Source: an uncultured Draconibacterium sp.
Lineage (GTDB): Bacteria > Bacteroidota > Bacteroidia > Bacteroidales > Prolixibacteraceae
DNA: 64,000 bases
Assembly: GCA_947492175.1 (NCBI GenBank)
Contig: CANLMQ010000024.1
Location: forward strand, 24,308-88,307
Reading direction: 5' to 3'
Below, piece by piece: positions 9,232 to 16,944 of the stretch; the stretch's first letter is position 1; each line of letters begins with the position of its first letter. A program made the position numbers and the translations under genes. The notes below the pieces were generated by a model, which had not been told where the DNA came from, did no database searches, and saw only the letters and a program-made list of their open reading frames with translations.

Positions 9232-10440
9232 ATGCGTATTCTATTTCTAACGGACAACTTCCCGCCCGAAGTAAATGCTCCGGCAACAAGAACCTACGAA
9301 CATTGCAAAGAGTGGGTTAATAAAGGTGCAGACGTAACGGTAATCACCTGTGCCCCGAACTTTCCAAAAGGGAGAGTTTATGAAGGCTATAAAAACAAAT
9401 GGAAAACACGCGAAAATATCGATGGCATAAAGGTTATCAGGGTATGGACTTATATATCTGCGAACGAAGGTTTTCTTCGCCGAACCCTGGACTATATTTC
9501 TTTTTCAATTACCGGCTTTCTTGCCGGACTTTTCGAAAAAGCTGATGTAATTGTCGCTACCTCTCCGCAATTTTTTACAGCGTTGGCTGCACGTACCCTT
9601 TCGTTTTGGAAAAGAAAGCCATGGATATTAGAGATTCGCGATTTGTGGCCTGAATCCATTAAAACAGTTGGTGCCATGAAAGACAGTATCTTTATCCGCT
9701 ACTTTGAAAAGGAAGAGATGTGGAACTATAAAAGTGCAGATAAAATTATAACGGTTACCGATTCGTTCAAAAAGACTATTTCCGAGAAAGGAATTTCTCC
9801 CAACAAAATTGAGGTCATAAAAAACGGGGCAAATTTCGACCTGTATAAACCAATGCCAAAAAACAAAAATTTGTTAAAGGTTTTAAATCTGAATGGGAAA
9901 ACCATTATTGGTTTTATTGGAACTCATGGTATGGCACATAAACTCGATTTTATTCTTGATTGTGCCAAAGAACTTCAACACACCAATTATCATTTCCTTT
10001 TTGTGGGCGATGGTGCTATGAAAAAATCGTTGGCAGAAAAAAAGAAAAATGAAAATATCAGAAACCTTACCATGTTGGATTCAATCGCCAAAGAAGAGGT
10101 GGCCAACTACCTCTCACTGGTGGATATTTCGTTAATAAACCTGAAAAAGAGCGACCTGTTTAAAACCGTTATTCCTTCAAAGATATTCGAAAATGCAGCC
10201 ATGGAGATTCCTATTCTTATGGGCGTTGACGGTGAAGCCCGTTCCATAATTGAAGACTACGAAGCCGGTTTGTTCTTTGAACCCGAAGATAAAACTTCCT
10301 TTTTCGAAAAACTGGATGAGATAACCAATCCCGAAAACCGGGAACGCTTTAAATCGGGATGCAGAACCTTAGCTTTTGATTTCGACCGAAAAAAATTGGC
10401 AGGAAAGATGTTTGAAATAATTAAAGAAACAGCCAATTAA
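9232..10440 (+). CDS. GT4 family glycosyltransferase, WbuB-like
   Basis: A 402-residue protein starting MRILFLTDNFPPEVNAPATR, typical of WbuB-like GT4 enzymes that transfer an acetamido sugar during O-antigen or capsule assembly. EIRDLWPES at about 140 and the donor-domain core IGFIGTHGMAHKLDF are clear. IPSKIFENAAMEIPIL at about 316 is the conserved C-terminal donor-binding region with the family's SKIFE motif. It follows the heparinase-like gene by five bases and closes this operon segment; a hairpin follows. Confidence 0.88.
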   Translation: MRILFLTDNFPPEVNAPATRTYEHCKEWVNKGADVTVITCAPNFPKGRVYEGYKNKWKTRENIDGIKVIRVWTYISANEGFLRRTLDYISFSITGFLAGLFEKADVIVATSPQFFTALAARTLSFWKRKPWILEIRDLWPESIKTVGAMKDSIFIRYFEKEEMWNYKSADKIITVTDSFKKTISEKGISPNKIEVIKNGANFDLYKPMPKNKNLLKVLNLNGKTIIGFIGTHGMAHKLDFILDCAKELQHTNYHFLFVGDGAMKKSLAEKKKNENIRNLTMLDSIAKEEVANYLSLVDISLINLKKSDLFKTVIPSKIFENAAMEIPILMGVDGEARSIIEDYEAGLFFEPEDKTSFFEKLDEITNPENRERFKSGCRTLAFDFDRKKLAGKMFEIIKETAN

Positions 10441-10458
10441 GGGATCTATCCCTAACTA

Positions 10459-10479
10459 CCCCTCGTCTGTGCCGAGGGG
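10459..10479 (+). terminator. Hairpin after the GT4 gene, possible terminator
   Basis: CCCCTCG (10459-10465) pairs with CGAGGGG (10473-10479), 19 bases after the stop codon. There is no long T-run, so terminator function is only possible. Confidence 0.4.
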
Positions 10480-10558
10480 TTAATGGTCTGTCGTTTACAA
10501 CGACATTAGAATAAACAACAGTTCTATCGCCAAATTACATCCCGCTGGCGCACATTTG

Positions 10559-10574
10559 TCCGTCAGCTGACAGA
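10559..10574. repeat. REP-like palindrome, copy A
   Basis: TCCGTCAGCTGACAGA, containing the perfect palindrome GTCAGCTGAC. It belongs to the family TCCGNCAGYTGNCGGA found four times between 10.5 and 15.2 kb. Confidence 0.6.
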
Positions 10575-10608
10575 TGTCTCTTTTGGAACAAAAGAACAAG
10601 CTTAATAA

Positions 10609-10780
10609 GATTACTTCGTCTCCGTCAGCCGACGGATCCTCGCAATGACCTTAATCCTTAATACGATCGGCGGCGCACAATGAATTTTATCTAATAAAAA
10701 CGTTTCACGCGCCGCCCGGATTATCCAATTCGCCGTCATTGCGAGGGAGTGAGGTACGAACGACCGAAGCAATCTCATGC
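10609..10780. repeat. Inverted pair of GTCATTGCGAG-type elements
   Basis: The left element reads ATTACTTCGTC ... CTCGCAATGAC (about 10610-10650). The right element reads GTCATTGCGAG ... GAAGCAATCTC (about 10735-10778). They are the same element in opposite orientation, about 85 bases apart, and could fold into a large stem. Similar short repeats occur in intergenic regions of many bacterial genomes; their role is unknown. Confidence 0.55.
10621..10636. repeat. REP-like palindrome, copy B
   Basis: TCCGTCAGCCGACGGA, same family as copy A. It lies inside the left GTCATTGCGAG-type element, so one repeat appears nested in another. Confidence 0.6.
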
Positions 10781-10920
10781 CTGATTGGAGGATACATTAA
10801 ACAAACTCAGAAGAACCAGGAACAAAGAGCCAGAAGCCAGCAACACTGCAACACAACAACAATTTCTCAATTTTACAATTTTACAATATAACAGTTTAAC
10901 AATTTCTCAATTTATAAAGA

Positions 10921-11643
10921 ATGACAACCATTGAAGAACCCAAAGAGGCATTTCCTTATACGCCTCCTACTCCCGAAATCAAGGAAAAATACGCTGAAAT
11001 TTTTGCCTTAAAAGAGCCTCTAAAAGTGCCCTTTCCAAAACTGTTGTTTGACAAAGCTATAGCCTTGTTTTTTCTTTTGCTGGCCTCACCCATACTTTTG
11101 TTGTTGCTTATTTCCAACTGGGTGGAAGGCGTGCTAATACCCGAAAATAAAGGGCCACTTTTCTTTTATTACTACGGAATGAGCCACGGCCGCAGGTTCA
11201 AAAAATGGAAAATCCGGCTGATAAAGGAAAGCTACATCGACAAAGAACTACAGGCACTTGGCGACTGGCATGCATACAAAAACGAATGGATGCCCGAGGC
11301 AAGAACCTATGTCGGTGCTTTTGTCAAAAAATTCTACCTCGATGAAATTCCTCAGTTCTACCTGATCCTCAAAGGCGATATGTCGTTTGTGGGGCCACGT
11401 CCGCTTGCGGTGCATCACTACGACCGCGACCTGGCACAGGGAAATGTCACACGCCGTTTGGTCCGGGGCGGTTTACTTGGCTATGGCCACGTACGCAAAG
11501 GCACCTCCGAGTTCGGAAAACCCCTGTATGAATACGAATACGTGCATCGCTACCTGCACTACTCCCCTTTTCAACTCCTGATGACTGACCTTTATGTTAT
11601 CTGGCGGGGAATAGCTGTTGTTTTAAAGGGTGGAGGTCATTAA
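10921..11643 (+). CDS. Initiating sugar-phosphate transferase (bacterial sugar transferase family), short form
   Basis: 240 residues with one N-terminal membrane helix (about 43-65, IALFFLLLASPILLLLLI). It is followed by the catalytic domain with FKKWKIRLI, LDEIPQFYLILKGDMSFVGP and RP, matching the LDELPQ...GDMSxVGPRP signature. The family transfers a sugar-1-phosphate to undecaprenyl phosphate, starting repeat-unit synthesis at the inner membrane. The domain is divergent: the usual basic/threonine pair before LDE is replaced by KKFY. A second, WcaJ-like transferase sits 2 kb downstream. Confidence 0.82.
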   Translation: MTTIEEPKEAFPYTPPTPEIKEKYAEIFALKEPLKVPFPKLLFDKAIALFFLLLASPILLLLLISNWVEGVLIPENKGPLFFYYYGMSHGRRFKKWKIRLIKESYIDKELQALGDWHAYKNEWMPEARTYVGAFVKKFYLDEIPQFYLILKGDMSFVGPRPLAVHHYDRDLAQGNVTRRLVRGGLLGYGHVRKGTSEFGKPLYEYEYVHRYLHYSPFQLLMTDLYVIWRGIAVVLKGGGH

Positions 11644-11987
11644 ATAATTAAAGAAATCTTTATTGTCTCACCATCAAATAAAATAGACTACATTTTTCTA
11701 CTTTTAAAAGAGATGTCCTGTTTAAGGAATCTGGACAGATGTACTGAGAGACCTTTAAGGAGATGTTTGGTAAAACTCGTGGATAGCAAACAGAGTAGTA
11801 ATGATAAGGAAATTTCGAATGCTAATTAACTAATGTCGATTTTAAACTTCAGCAATACTGCCAATTGGTACCATATTTTGCGTCCAAAACACAACCAAGT
11901 CTCTCATGTGGAATTTAGGGAAATTAAAACCAACTACTAATACCTAAAAACTAGTAAATAAATAATCAAAAGAATACAAATTTTAAA
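11644..11987. other. 344-base intergenic region, nothing definite
   Basis: AT-rich leader between the sugar transferase and the Wzi-like gene. I see no convincing hairpin terminator, RNA gene or coding frame. A promoter for the Wzi-like gene probably lies here but no motif is clear enough to place. Confidence 0.4.
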
Positions 11988-13406
11988 ATGCAAACACTTC
12001 AGTTAAAACTTTACATTTTACTGTTGATACTATTAGCTGCATTCACAACAAATGCTCAGGTAATAACAGCTGAATTTAACTCTTTGGCGGGATCAAAAGG
12101 CCGACTTCCATTCTGGCTGTGGGCCAACCAATTGGGGAAATACGATCCGGGCAGCAATAGCATTCAAAACCTGAATCTCTCTGCTTTTCTCCAACAACCG
12201 GTAGGCGATTCTGATTTTTCTTACGAGACAGGCATAAATCTGGATTTTCTTCTGGCCGATGATAACGACATCCGCTTTACCAAACTCTTTGGTGGTATAA
12301 ACTGGAAGTTCCTACAGGTAAAAGCAGGTACGTTTGCCGAAGAAGAAGTTTTCGCAGGACTTTCTACAACCAATGGTAACCTGGCAAAATCGCGAAATGC
12401 ACGTCCCTATCCCAGGATCAGGATAGGTTTTAATCGCTATGTTCCTGTACTTACCCCCTGGTTTTCGGTTTATGGTCATTACGAAGAAGGCCTGCTAAAC
12501 GACCACCGGTATGTGGAAAATACACACCTGCACAGCAAAGCGCTCTATTTTCGTTTGGGTACGCCTTCCTCTGTTCAGCTAAGTGCCGGATTAGAGCATT
12601 CGGTAATGTGGGCCGGTACGCACCCCGTTTATGGAAAACTACAGGGCAAAGAAGTTTACTGGGATTATGTAATGGCCAAATCAGGAAATGAAGAAGCCTT
12701 AACAACCGATCAAATCAATGTAATGGGAAATGGTTTTGGCACTTACCAGATTCAGGTACACAAAGACCTGCAAAAACTGGCTGCTACTTTGTACATTAGT
12801 CATCCTTACGATGACTTTTCCGGTTCGGAATGGGAAAACCGCATCGATAATTTATACGGGCTTTTTATCGCCCTGAAAAAAGAAGCTCCCCTGGTGAAAA
12901 ATATTATACTCGAATATTACCATACCAAACACCAAAGTGGCAGCTACCATCAGAAAGTATTCCCCGATGGCTCCATTCATGGCTCCGGATGCGACAATTA
13001 CTTTAATCATGGAGTTTACCGGTCGGGCGTCACCTATCACCAAATGGCCATGGTTAGTCCGCTTTTTGCACCAGTTATCATCAGCGATGGTATAAGCATG
13101 GGATTTGAGAGTACCCGCTTTTCGGGTTATCATCTTGCCGCTAATGGTTATTTAAACCCAAACCTTGGCTGGAAAGCCATGGGAACCTATTCACATCACC
13201 TTGGGAAATATGATAGCAACGAAAACAACACCTACAATCCTGCCCGTAAACAAGCGTCCTCTTTGTTACAGCTTAGCTGGAAACTTAAGCACATGCCACT
13301 TTCGCTAAATATCGAATGTGCTGCTGATTATGGTGCTTTGTACGATGAAGGAACAACAACAATGCGAATGGGCACTAAGTTTTCAATACTATGGAAAATA
13401 AAATAA
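11988..13406 (+). CDS. Capsule assembly Wzi-like outer membrane protein
   Basis: 472 residues. A signal peptide (to about residue 23, ending TTNAQ) is followed by a beta-barrel-like protein. Segments such as GRLPFWLWANQLGKY, KAGTFAEEEVF and the repeated aromatic strands match the Wzi capsule-assembly family. Wzi is an outer-membrane lectin-like barrel that helps hold capsule polysaccharide at the cell surface. The position between two initiating transferases fits a role in surface attachment of the polymer made by this locus. Length agrees with the family (about 450-500). Confidence 0.8.
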   Translation: MQTLQLKLYILLLILLAAFTTNAQVITAEFNSLAGSKGRLPFWLWANQLGKYDPGSNSIQNLNLSAFLQQPVGDSDFSYETGINLDFLLADDNDIRFTKLFGGINWKFLQVKAGTFAEEEVFAGLSTTNGNLAKSRNARPYPRIRIGFNRYVPVLTPWFSVYGHYEEGLLNDHRYVENTHLHSKALYFRLGTPSSVQLSAGLEHSVMWAGTHPVYGKLQGKEVYWDYVMAKSGNEEALTTDQINVMGNGFGTYQIQVHKDLQKLAATLYISHPYDDFSGSEWENRIDNLYGLFIALKKEAPLVKNIILEYYHTKHQSGSYHQKVFPDGSIHGSGCDNYFNHGVYRSGVTYHQMAMVSPLFAPVIISDGISMGFESTRFSGYHLAANGYLNPNLGWKAMGTYSHHLGKYDSNENNTYNPARKQASSLLQLSWKLKHMPLSLNIECAADYGALYDEGTTTMRMGTKFSILWKIK

Positions 13407-13415
13407 ACACGTTCG

Positions 13416-13432
13416 AAAGAGCCAGAAGCCAG
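13416..13432. repeat. 17-base word shared with 10824-10840
   Basis: AAAGAGCCAGAAGCCAG occurs here and at 10824-10840, in both cases inside a short-period intergenic tract upstream of a sugar transferase gene. Here it continues with another AGAAGC unit, giving a heptamer-like AGCCAGA period. Confidence 0.6.
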
Positions 13433-13543
13433 AAGCAATCAACACAGCTTCACAGCAAAACAGCATCACAAACAAAGAGCATAGAGCCCCAAAAAACCGA
13501 AACGTTAAACCCGAAACTCTGAACCCAAGCCCCAGCAATATCT

Positions 13544-13559
13544 TCCGTCAGCTGGCGGA
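13544..13559. repeat. REP-like palindrome, copy C
   Basis: TCCGTCAGCTGGCGGA in the 204-base gap before the WcaJ-like gene. Same family as the copies at 10559, 10621 and 15105. Confidence 0.6.
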
Positions 13560-13610
13560 TCAGCATAAAACTCAAACTAAAAAATAAACGTTTATCAAAC
13601 ATTAACACAA

Positions 13611-14996
13611 ATGAAATCCCGCGAAACTGAACTATTGTACATCTACCTTGCATTTGATTTGTTTCTCTTAAATGCAGCCTTACTGTTTATAGCCTGGATT
13701 GATTTGGAAATCGCTGTCAAAGATTACCACCTGATGAGTTACTATATCCTTCATGGTAACCTGTCGTGGATTATAACCTATGTTGTTTTCTCCAAAAAGA
13801 ATCTCTTCCTGCGCGACAATTTTGTCCACCGTATGTGGCGTATAACCAAACGAATGGTCATATTTATAATAGTAGCCGGAGCCATTGCTCACACCTTTAT
13901 TATTGACCATATGTCAAGCCATTTCTTTTTCAAATATTGCCTGCTGCTGTATATTCTTAAAATTGGGGCCTATTGGGTGTTGTATTCCTATTTGAAATTC
14001 AAACGTAGCAAACAGATTCATACCATCCGGGCAGCTATAGTAGGTTGTGTAGAAACAGGTATTGTTTTAAAAGATATTATTCTTAGTAATCCGAATCTGG
14101 GATATAGCTTCTCCGGTTTTATATGCCCCCAAAATGAAGGTATTGATAATTACCTGGGCCATCCCGATAATCTGAACGAACTGATTGATCAACATGATAT
14201 ACACATCCTGTTTTATACCATTTCTTTTTTTGACGGCGACAATGCAGAACAACATGGTAAAGAAGTACTAAAAATGTGCAACCGTAAAGGGGTTCGGCTA
14301 AAATTTGTTCCCACAAACCAGCAATGGTTCAGCCGAAGCCAAAAAATGGAATCAATAGGCGATATGGTAATTATTAATCCCCAGGAGATTCCACTCGATA
14401 ATGTGGCTTTACGACTTCAGAAACGTATTTTTGATCTAGTTTTTTCAGGACTGGTATGTCTTTTACTTTTCTCATGGATGTTTCCTCTTCTTGCCATTCT
14501 TATCAAACTCGATTCGAAAGGACCTGTATTCTTTACTCAGAATCGTACAGGGATTAACAATAAAACCTTTAAATGTTTGAAATTCCGGAGTATGAAGGTA
14601 AACGACAATGCCGATAAAAAACAAGCCACTGCTGACGATGACAGAATTACCAAACTGGGCCGCTTTTTACGAAAAACAAATATCGACGAATTGCCACAGT
14701 TTTTAAATGTGCTGGCCGGAAATATGTCGGTTGTAGGGCCTCGCCCACATATGCTAAAACACACCAAAGAATATTCTGCACTTATCGACCACTACCTGAT
14801 CAGACACTACGTAAAACCGGGAATAAGCGGCTGGGCACAGGTAAAGGGATACCGGGGAGAAACCAAACAATTAAGCAGTATGGAAAAACGGGTAAAAGCC
14901 GATATGGAGTACATTCAGAATTGGACCTTTACTTGGGATCTGAAAATTATCTGGCTAACCATTTTTGGTAAAAAGGCCTGGAGAAATGCCGGATAA
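13611..14996 (+). CDS. Undecaprenyl-phosphate sugar phosphotransferase, WcaJ-like
   Basis: 461 residues in the full polyprenyl glycosylphosphotransferase layout: four to five N-terminal membrane helices (about 10-125), a central nucleotide-binding-like domain (about 140-240), a further helix (about 275) and the catalytic domain with CLKFRSM, IDELPQFLNVLAGNMSVVGP, RPH and KPGISGWAQVKGYRGE. It transfers a hexose-1-phosphate, probably glucose, to undecaprenyl phosphate. The end (WTFTWDLKIIWLTIFG) is typical. Two initiating transferases in one cluster is redundant; this one is the more canonical. Confidence 0.9.
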   Translation: MKSRETELLYIYLAFDLFLLNAALLFIAWIDLEIAVKDYHLMSYYILHGNLSWIITYVVFSKKNLFLRDNFVHRMWRITKRMVIFIIVAGAIAHTFIIDHMSSHFFFKYCLLLYILKIGAYWVLYSYLKFKRSKQIHTIRAAIVGCVETGIVLKDIILSNPNLGYSFSGFICPQNEGIDNYLGHPDNLNELIDQHDIHILFYTISFFDGDNAEQHGKEVLKMCNRKGVRLKFVPTNQQWFSRSQKMESIGDMVIINPQEIPLDNVALRLQKRIFDLVFSGLVCLLLFSWMFPLLAILIKLDSKGPVFFTQNRTGINNKTFKCLKFRSMKVNDNADKKQATADDDRITKLGRFLRKTNIDELPQFLNVLAGNMSVVGPRPHMLKHTKEYSALIDHYLIRHYVKPGISGWAQVKGYRGETKQLSSMEKRVKADMEYIQNWTFTWDLKIIWLTIFGKKAWRNAG

Positions 14997-15381
14997 ACTA
15001 CCAATAACGATTCAGGCTCATTACAAAGTTTTAATCAAAAGAATTCCTCGAGGCTTTGCCTCGGGGGGCCATATACTCCCCCCTGAATTTCAGGGGAGAT
15101 GTCATCCGGCAGTTGCCGGATGAAAGAAGGGTGAATAATGAAAATCCGATTCCCAGCTTTTGGGTTGAAATAAAGTTGGCGTAATACCCCTTGGCTCTGC
15201 CACGGGGATAGTCAACTTTAAGAATTTTATTTATTGCATAATCCGGGTTAAAACCAAGACTTCAGATAAACATATTATAGGGAAGTGTAAGTTCTTCAAT
15301 TACTTATAATTATTAATCCGGTGTAATTTGTTTTAAACGCAAGTAATTTCCAAGGATACAAAAACCAGTATCAAATAACAA
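14997..15381. other. 385-base intergenic region with three adjacent hairpins
   Basis: Convergent gap between the WcaJ-like gene and the first ROK gene. It holds stems at 15046-15066 (CCTCGAGGC with GCCTCGGGG), 15080-15096 (CCCCTGAA with TTCAGGGG) and 15103-15122 (CATCCGGCA with TGCCGGATG). None has a clear T-run, but together they could stop transcription from either side. No coding frame is seen. Confidence 0.6.
15105..15120. repeat. REP-like palindrome, copy D
   Basis: TCCGGCAGTTGCCGGA, a perfect palindrome apart from the central GT, extended by CA/TG on each side. It fits the TCCGNCAGYTGNCGGA family. Confidence 0.6.
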
Positions 15382-16608
15382 TTATTTTTTCATGTTGCTA
15401 AATAGCTTTTGAAAAAGAATTGCGGTTACTCCTAGCAATCCGGAATGTTTCCAGGTTTTAGAAACAACAATTTTAGTATTGCTTGATATTTGTTCCAAAC
15501 AGTATTGATTAACCGCCTGCTGAATGGATGTTAATATGTATTGATTGGCTTCAGAAACAACTCCTCCAACTACAATAATATCCGGATTTAACAACTGAAT
15601 AGTATTTGATAACGCTTTTCCCAATTGTAATCCAACCGTGTTTATCAGTGAAATTGAGAATTCATCTCCTTTTTTAATTGCATAAATGATATCTTCAATT
15701 CGGAGTTCGTCTTCCCTGTCTTTAAATTTTTGAGTTAATTGTGAAACTCTTCCTGCCCGAATAGCCTCTCTCGCTTTCTCCAATATAACATAAACCGAAG
15801 TAACTGTTTCCAAACAACCACGTTTGCCACAAATACATAATTCTCCATCCTCAACAAACTTAATATGCGACAACTCTCCGGCAAACCCCATTGTACCATT
15901 GTACAATTTATCATCTAAAATCATCCCCAGCCCAAGTCCCCAGTTCCAGTTTATGATAAGTGCATTTGAATGTCCAACAGCTTCACCAAAAATATATTCA
16001 CCATAAGCCTGCATTCGTGCATCGTTGTTTACAGCAACCAAACGATTAAATTTTGCCTGTATCCTTTTTTTAACATTCTGAAGAGCTTTGTCCTTTATGG
16101 TATAATTTATGCCGTATTTTGCGTCAACCAAACCTGGCATAGCCAGTCCTACTCCATAAACACGATCAGAATCTAATTGATTTTCTTCTATTATCTTATT
16201 AGCCGCCTGAAATAACTTATCCTCCATTTCAGAATCATCAATATTGGTTTCAACCATTACAATCGGAGCGACCAACTGATTATGAGCATCATAAATTCCA
16301 ATCTTTCCATTAAAACGGCCTAATTCGCATGCCACCACAAAAATGCTATCGCTTTTTAAGCCAAAAAGCATTGGCTTTCTTCCCCCCTTCGACTTTCCTA
16401 TTCCTCTCAGTTCAACCAGGTCGTCACTACCCAATTCTTTTAGCAAAGCAATTGCGGTTGGTAAACTCACTCCAAGCTTTTTCCCAATGGATGTTGCTGA
16501 TAAAGTATTGTGATGATATAAAAGATGTAAAACCTTTTTTTTACGTCGGTAGTTTTTAAGTTCACTTCCACTTAAATCTACTTCATTAATGTTTTCGAAA
16601 AAAATCAT
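15382..16608 (-). CDS. ROK family transcriptional regulator 1 (no SusCD partner)
   Basis: 408 residues. A winged-helix DNA-binding domain (about 20-80, ATSIGKKLGVSLPTAIALLK, wing GGRKP) is followed by a ROK domain. The zinc cluster CICGKRGCLE lies at about 257-266 and the sugar-site GELSH is present. The usual ATP-site DxGxT is replaced by ELGRFNG, so it is a sensor and not a kinase. Unlike its three 408-residue paralogues in this window, no SusC/SusD pair follows; its stop faces the capsule locus. It may be the survivor of a fourth cassette or act in trans. A terminator separates it from the SusD gene upstream. Confidence 0.88.
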   Translation of the reverse strand: MIFFENINEVDLSGSELKNYRRKKKVLHLLYHHNTLSATSIGKKLGVSLPTAIALLKELGSDDLVELRGIGKSKGGRKPMLFGLKSDSIFVVACELGRFNGKIGIYDAHNQLVAPIVMVETNIDDSEMEDKLFQAANKIIEENQLDSDRVYGVGLAMPGLVDAKYGINYTIKDKALQNVKKRIQAKFNRLVAVNNDARMQAYGEYIFGEAVGHSNALIINWNWGLGLGMILDDKLYNGTMGFAGELSHIKFVEDGELCICGKRGCLETVTSVYVILEKAREAIRAGRVSQLTQKFKDREDELRIEDIIYAIKKGDEFSISLINTVGLQLGKALSNTIQLLNPDIIVVGGVVSEANQYILTSIQQAVNQYCLEQISSNTKIVVSKTWKHSGLLGVTAILFQKLFSNMKK

Positions 16609-16944
16609 ATGTATTTGCTAGCTTAACACAAAACAACAAATAATTAACAAATTCTCAAAATACTTCCCTCAAATATTTTGCCAATATATTTATGTTTCAT
16701 AAAATATCATATAACATGTTTCTCTAAAAACTGCTATACAACTTATTTACAAACATCTATTAAATAGATCAATAATTGAATTTATACACAAATAAGAAAA
16801 AACGGAAACTATTATTATGTAATAAATAAGGATTTTAACGGAGATAATATATTCTCCAAACAAACTTAAGAAAGTTTTTATGAAAAAAACCGCCGGACTT
16901 TACAGCCCGACGGTATAAGAATCATTTAGCTTTACAAAAATGAT
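16609..16944 (-). promoter_or_regulatory. 336-base leader of ROK gene 1
   Basis: Very AT-rich. It contains the inverted repeat ATATTT ... AAATAT around TGTTTCATAAA (16693-16703). The 11-base core TGTTTCATAAA recurs upstream of ROK gene 3 (33866), suggesting a shared operator or promoter element. The left end of the gap carries the terminator of the SusD gene. Confidence 0.4.
16883..16913 (-). terminator. Intrinsic terminator of the first SusCD operon
   Basis: On the - strand, CCGTCGGGC and GTCCGGCGG form the stem (16890-16913), followed by seven T residues. It lies 32 bases after the SusD stop. Confidence 0.85.

Larger units (their letters stand above)
10441..10920. other. 480-base repeat-rich intergenic region
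   Basis: No gene is visible. In order it holds a GC-rich hairpin (10459-10479), two REP-like palindromes (10559, 10621), two inverted GTCATTGCGAG-type elements (about 10609-10650 and 10735-10780), a 17-base word shared with the gap at 13416 (10824-10840), and an AT-rich leader with repeats of CAATTTTA (from 10868) just before the next gene. Confidence 0.75.
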
